A DNA stretch of 5,499 bases from SURF-33 sp964598885 (lineage in GTDB: Bacteria > Desulfobacterota > Desulfobacteria > Desulfobacterales > Desulfosalsimonadaceae), in contig CAZRES010000164.1 in the NCBI GenBank assembly GCA_964598885.1, positions 1-5,499 of the forward strand, given 5' to 3'. Shown in pieces: positions 3,698-5,499 of this stretch. Under the pieces are notes generated by a model. It was not told the origin of the DNA. It did not search any database and saw nothing but the letters and a program-made list of their open reading frames with translations. The position numbers were made by a program, and so were the translations under genes. Position 1 is the stretch's first letter. Each line of letters begins with the position of its first letter.

Positions 3698-5499
3698 ATG
3701 CGTTTAGCGGATCACGTGGCCGCAGTGGCTGTTTTTGCGGTGTGGCTGTTGGTCAGCGGCCTTGCGTTTGCCGGTGATGGTGTCCCGGGAGGCGGGGATT
3801 CCTCGGATAAGCGGGTAGCCTATCAACTGGAAGAGATCGTGGTCTCCGCCACCCGGAGTCCGGCGGATGCCCGGAATGTGGCCGCGGATATCACGGTGAT
3901 CCGGAAAGAAGACATGGAGAACATGCCGGTTTCCACTGTGGCGGAAGTTCTGCAATATGTTCCCGGCGTTTATGTGGAGGTTGCCGGCGGGGTCGGAGCC
4001 CAGGCCACGGCCCGAATCCAGGGGGCCGAAATCCGCCACACAGCCGTTTATCTGGACGGCGTGCCATTGAACATTCTGGCCAATCCCTTCACGGATCTGT
4101 CCACGCTGTCTGTATCCTCCATCGAACGCATTGAAATTTATAAGGGGGCGGCATCATCGGCCTGGGGATCGGCCCTGGGCGGGGTCATCAACATCATTAC
4201 CCGTGAGCCGGAAACGGAGCGGCGGTTTACCGGCGATGTCCGGGTTTCCGCGGGGGAATCCCGCACCTGGAAGACCGGAGGGGCGGCCGGCGGAACCATT
4301 GATGATTTTGGATATTTTCTTTCCGCCAACCGGGATCGGAGTGACGGGTTTTATGCGCATTCCGGGTATCGGCGGACAACGGCGCATGCAAAGATTGCGT
4401 ACGCCCCGGCTCCGGCCGCCCGGGTCAGTCTGACTGCCGGCGTCAGCGACGGGAAACAGCATGATCCGGTCATCGGATATCCGGAGTTCTGGGACGATAT
4501 GCAGCAGGAGCGGGATTATCAGCGCCTGCTTCTGGAGATCGCACCATCTGATGCACTGGAAATTGAGCTGGAGGGTCGCCGCCACCGGTTCGATGCCCTG
4601 ATCGAAGATGTCTACCCGGACCGCCGGGAGGTATTTAATGATTACACGGATGAAACCTGGGGCGGCGGAGCGCGCCTGCGATACGGCATGGGAAAAGATG
4701 GGGCCCTGACTCTCGGGTTTGACGGGGATTGGGGAACCTATGACTGGCACGGCTATGACAGAACCTATTACACCGGCAACTGGGCCCTGTATACCCATCA
4801 GACCGTAATCGCCGGGCCGGTTTCCATCAATGCGGGGGCGCGGTATGACCGGAACCGGGATTTCGGGTCCGAGGTCAGCCCCTCCCTCGGTGCGGTATGG
4901 CATATCCTGGAGGGCAGGGCGCTGGTGCGGGCCCAGGTGGCCCGGGGATTTTCCGCGCCGCCGCCGGGCTGGGTCAATGACCCGGTGTCCGGCAATCCGG
5001 ACCTGGAAGCCGAAACCGCCGTCAATTACCAGATGGGCGGCAGCATCCGGCTTTTTCCCATGATCAGCGTGGGAACCAACCTGTTTTACGCGGATGTGGA
5101 TGACCTGATCCGGTATGATTTTGATGCGCGGCAATATGCCAATATCGACCGGGTGGTCCGCAAAGGGGTGGAGGGAAGCCTCAACGCAGCATTTGATTTC
5201 GGTCTTCAGGTGTCAGTTGCCGCGGTTTACATCGATGTGCGGGATAAAGCATCCGATCGAAGAATCAAGGACATTCCCTCGGCCCGGTATCATGGAACCG
5301 TTACCTATACGTATAAGTGGATGACCCATTCCGTTCTGGGAACCTGGACGGACCACAATTCTTCTTTTCCCGAAACCCAGGATGAACGCTTCGTTTTCGA
5401 CTACCGGTTCCGGGCCGTGCTTCCGGAATGGGCCGGATATGGGAAGCCCGCTGTTTTTGTCAATATCTACAATATATTCAACACGAATTATCTTTACCG
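3698..5499 (+). CDS. TonB-dependent outer-membrane receptor (3' end beyond the window)
   Basis: The frame stays open for 600 codons to the window edge. It encodes an outer-membrane gated channel that takes up a scarce ligand using energy passed from TonB. A signal peptide spans about 1-25 (hydrophobic AAVAVFAVWLLVSGLAFA). A TonB box is seen in EEIVVSATR (45-53). The plug follows, with ITVIRKEDM, VAEVLQYVPGVYV (81-93), VYLDGVPL and the signature SIERIEIYKG plus GGVINIITR (141-169). The beta-barrel fills the rest, including ARGFSAPPPGW (415-425) and GNPDLEAET (432-440), both standard barrel motifs. VNIYNIFNTNYLY at 588-600 is the usual near-C-terminal motif, so perhaps 20-30 residues are missing. 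The plug most resembles BtuB/colicin-I-receptor-type proteins, but the ligand (cobalamin, siderophore, haem or other) cannot be read from it, and no cobalamin riboswitch or Fur box was seen upstream. The start is the first ATG giving a signal peptide; its ribosome binding site is weak (TGGAAA, 3688-3693). Confidence 0.93.
   Translation, partial: MRLADHVAAVAVFAVWLLVSGLAFAGDGVPGGGDSSDKRVAYQLEEIVVSATRSPADARNVAADITVIRKEDMENMPVSTVAEVLQYVPGVYVEVAGGVGAQATARIQGAEIRHTAVYLDGVPLNILANPFTDLSTLSVSSIERIEIYKGAASSAWGSALGGVINIITREPETERRFTGDVRVSAGESRTWKTGGAAGGTIDDFGYFLSANRDRSDGFYAHSGYRRTTAHAKIAYAPAPAARVSLTAGVSDGKQHDPVIGYPEFWDDMQQERDYQRLLLEIAPSDALEIELEGRRHRFDALIEDVYPDRREVFNDYTDETWGGGARLRYGMGKDGALTLGFDGDWGTYDWHGYDRTYYTGNWALYTHQTVIAGPVSINAGARYDRNRDFGSEVSPSLGAVWHILEGRALVRAQVARGFSAPPPGWVNDPVSGNPDLEAETAVNYQMGGSIRLFPMISVGTNLFYADVDDLIRYDFDARQYANIDRVVRKGVEGSLNAAFDFGLQVSVAAVYIDVRDKASDRRIKDIPSARYHGTVTYTYKWMTHSVLGTWTDHNSSFPETQDERFVFDYRFRAVLPEWAGYGKPAVFVNIYNIFNTNYLY

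Noticed and set aside
4154..5134. Minus-strand open frame of 326 codons
   Set aside because: It lies wholly antisense to the TonB-dependent receptor, is rich in Pro, Gly, Ile and Arg, and shows no family motif. It is a shadow of the GC-biased coding frame.

Overview
The window is about 5.5 kb of moderately GC-rich bacterial chromosome with AT-rich gaps between genes. Codon use, the outer-membrane receptor and the DUF6765-type protein suggest a Gram-negative bacterium, most likely a Desulfobacterota (sulfate-reducer-like) lineage. That assignment is inference from the look of the proteins; no marker gene is present.

Left third (1-1274) is an accessory patch, all on the minus strand. A complete HicA/HicB toxin-antitoxin pair (hicA 494-754, hicB 279-491) sits between two broken copies of the same unrecognised gene. 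The copies share an 88-bp direct repeat (1-88 and 1103-1190, 84 of 88 identical). The right copy keeps the C-terminal end of the gene and the left copy keeps an internal part and runs off the window. A 26-bp perfect palindrome (938-963) follows the right copy, and a smaller palindrome with the same TTCCGGGA core (1238-1253) lies just upstream of it. This looks like a toxin-antitoxin cassette lodged in a partly duplicated, decayed gene.

Middle (1275-3100) is a two-gene minus-strand operon. A 336-residue DUF6765-like protein with a LHxxxDxxxH metal-ligand-type motif comes first. Forty-one bases later comes a 257-residue alpha/beta hydrolase with a full Ser-Asp-His triad. Both have good ribosome binding sites. 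Joint action on a lipid or ester substrate is a guess.

The gap 3101-3697 separates that operon from a divergent plus-strand gene. It holds a possible minus-strand promoter, a 14-bp palindrome and an 18-codon open frame behind a strong Shine-Dalgarno sequence. No riboswitch or Fur box was recognised.

Right third (3698 to the end) is a plus-strand TonB-dependent outer-membrane receptor with signal peptide, TonB box, plug and most of the beta-barrel. It has no stop before the window ends and is probably missing only its last few tens of residues.
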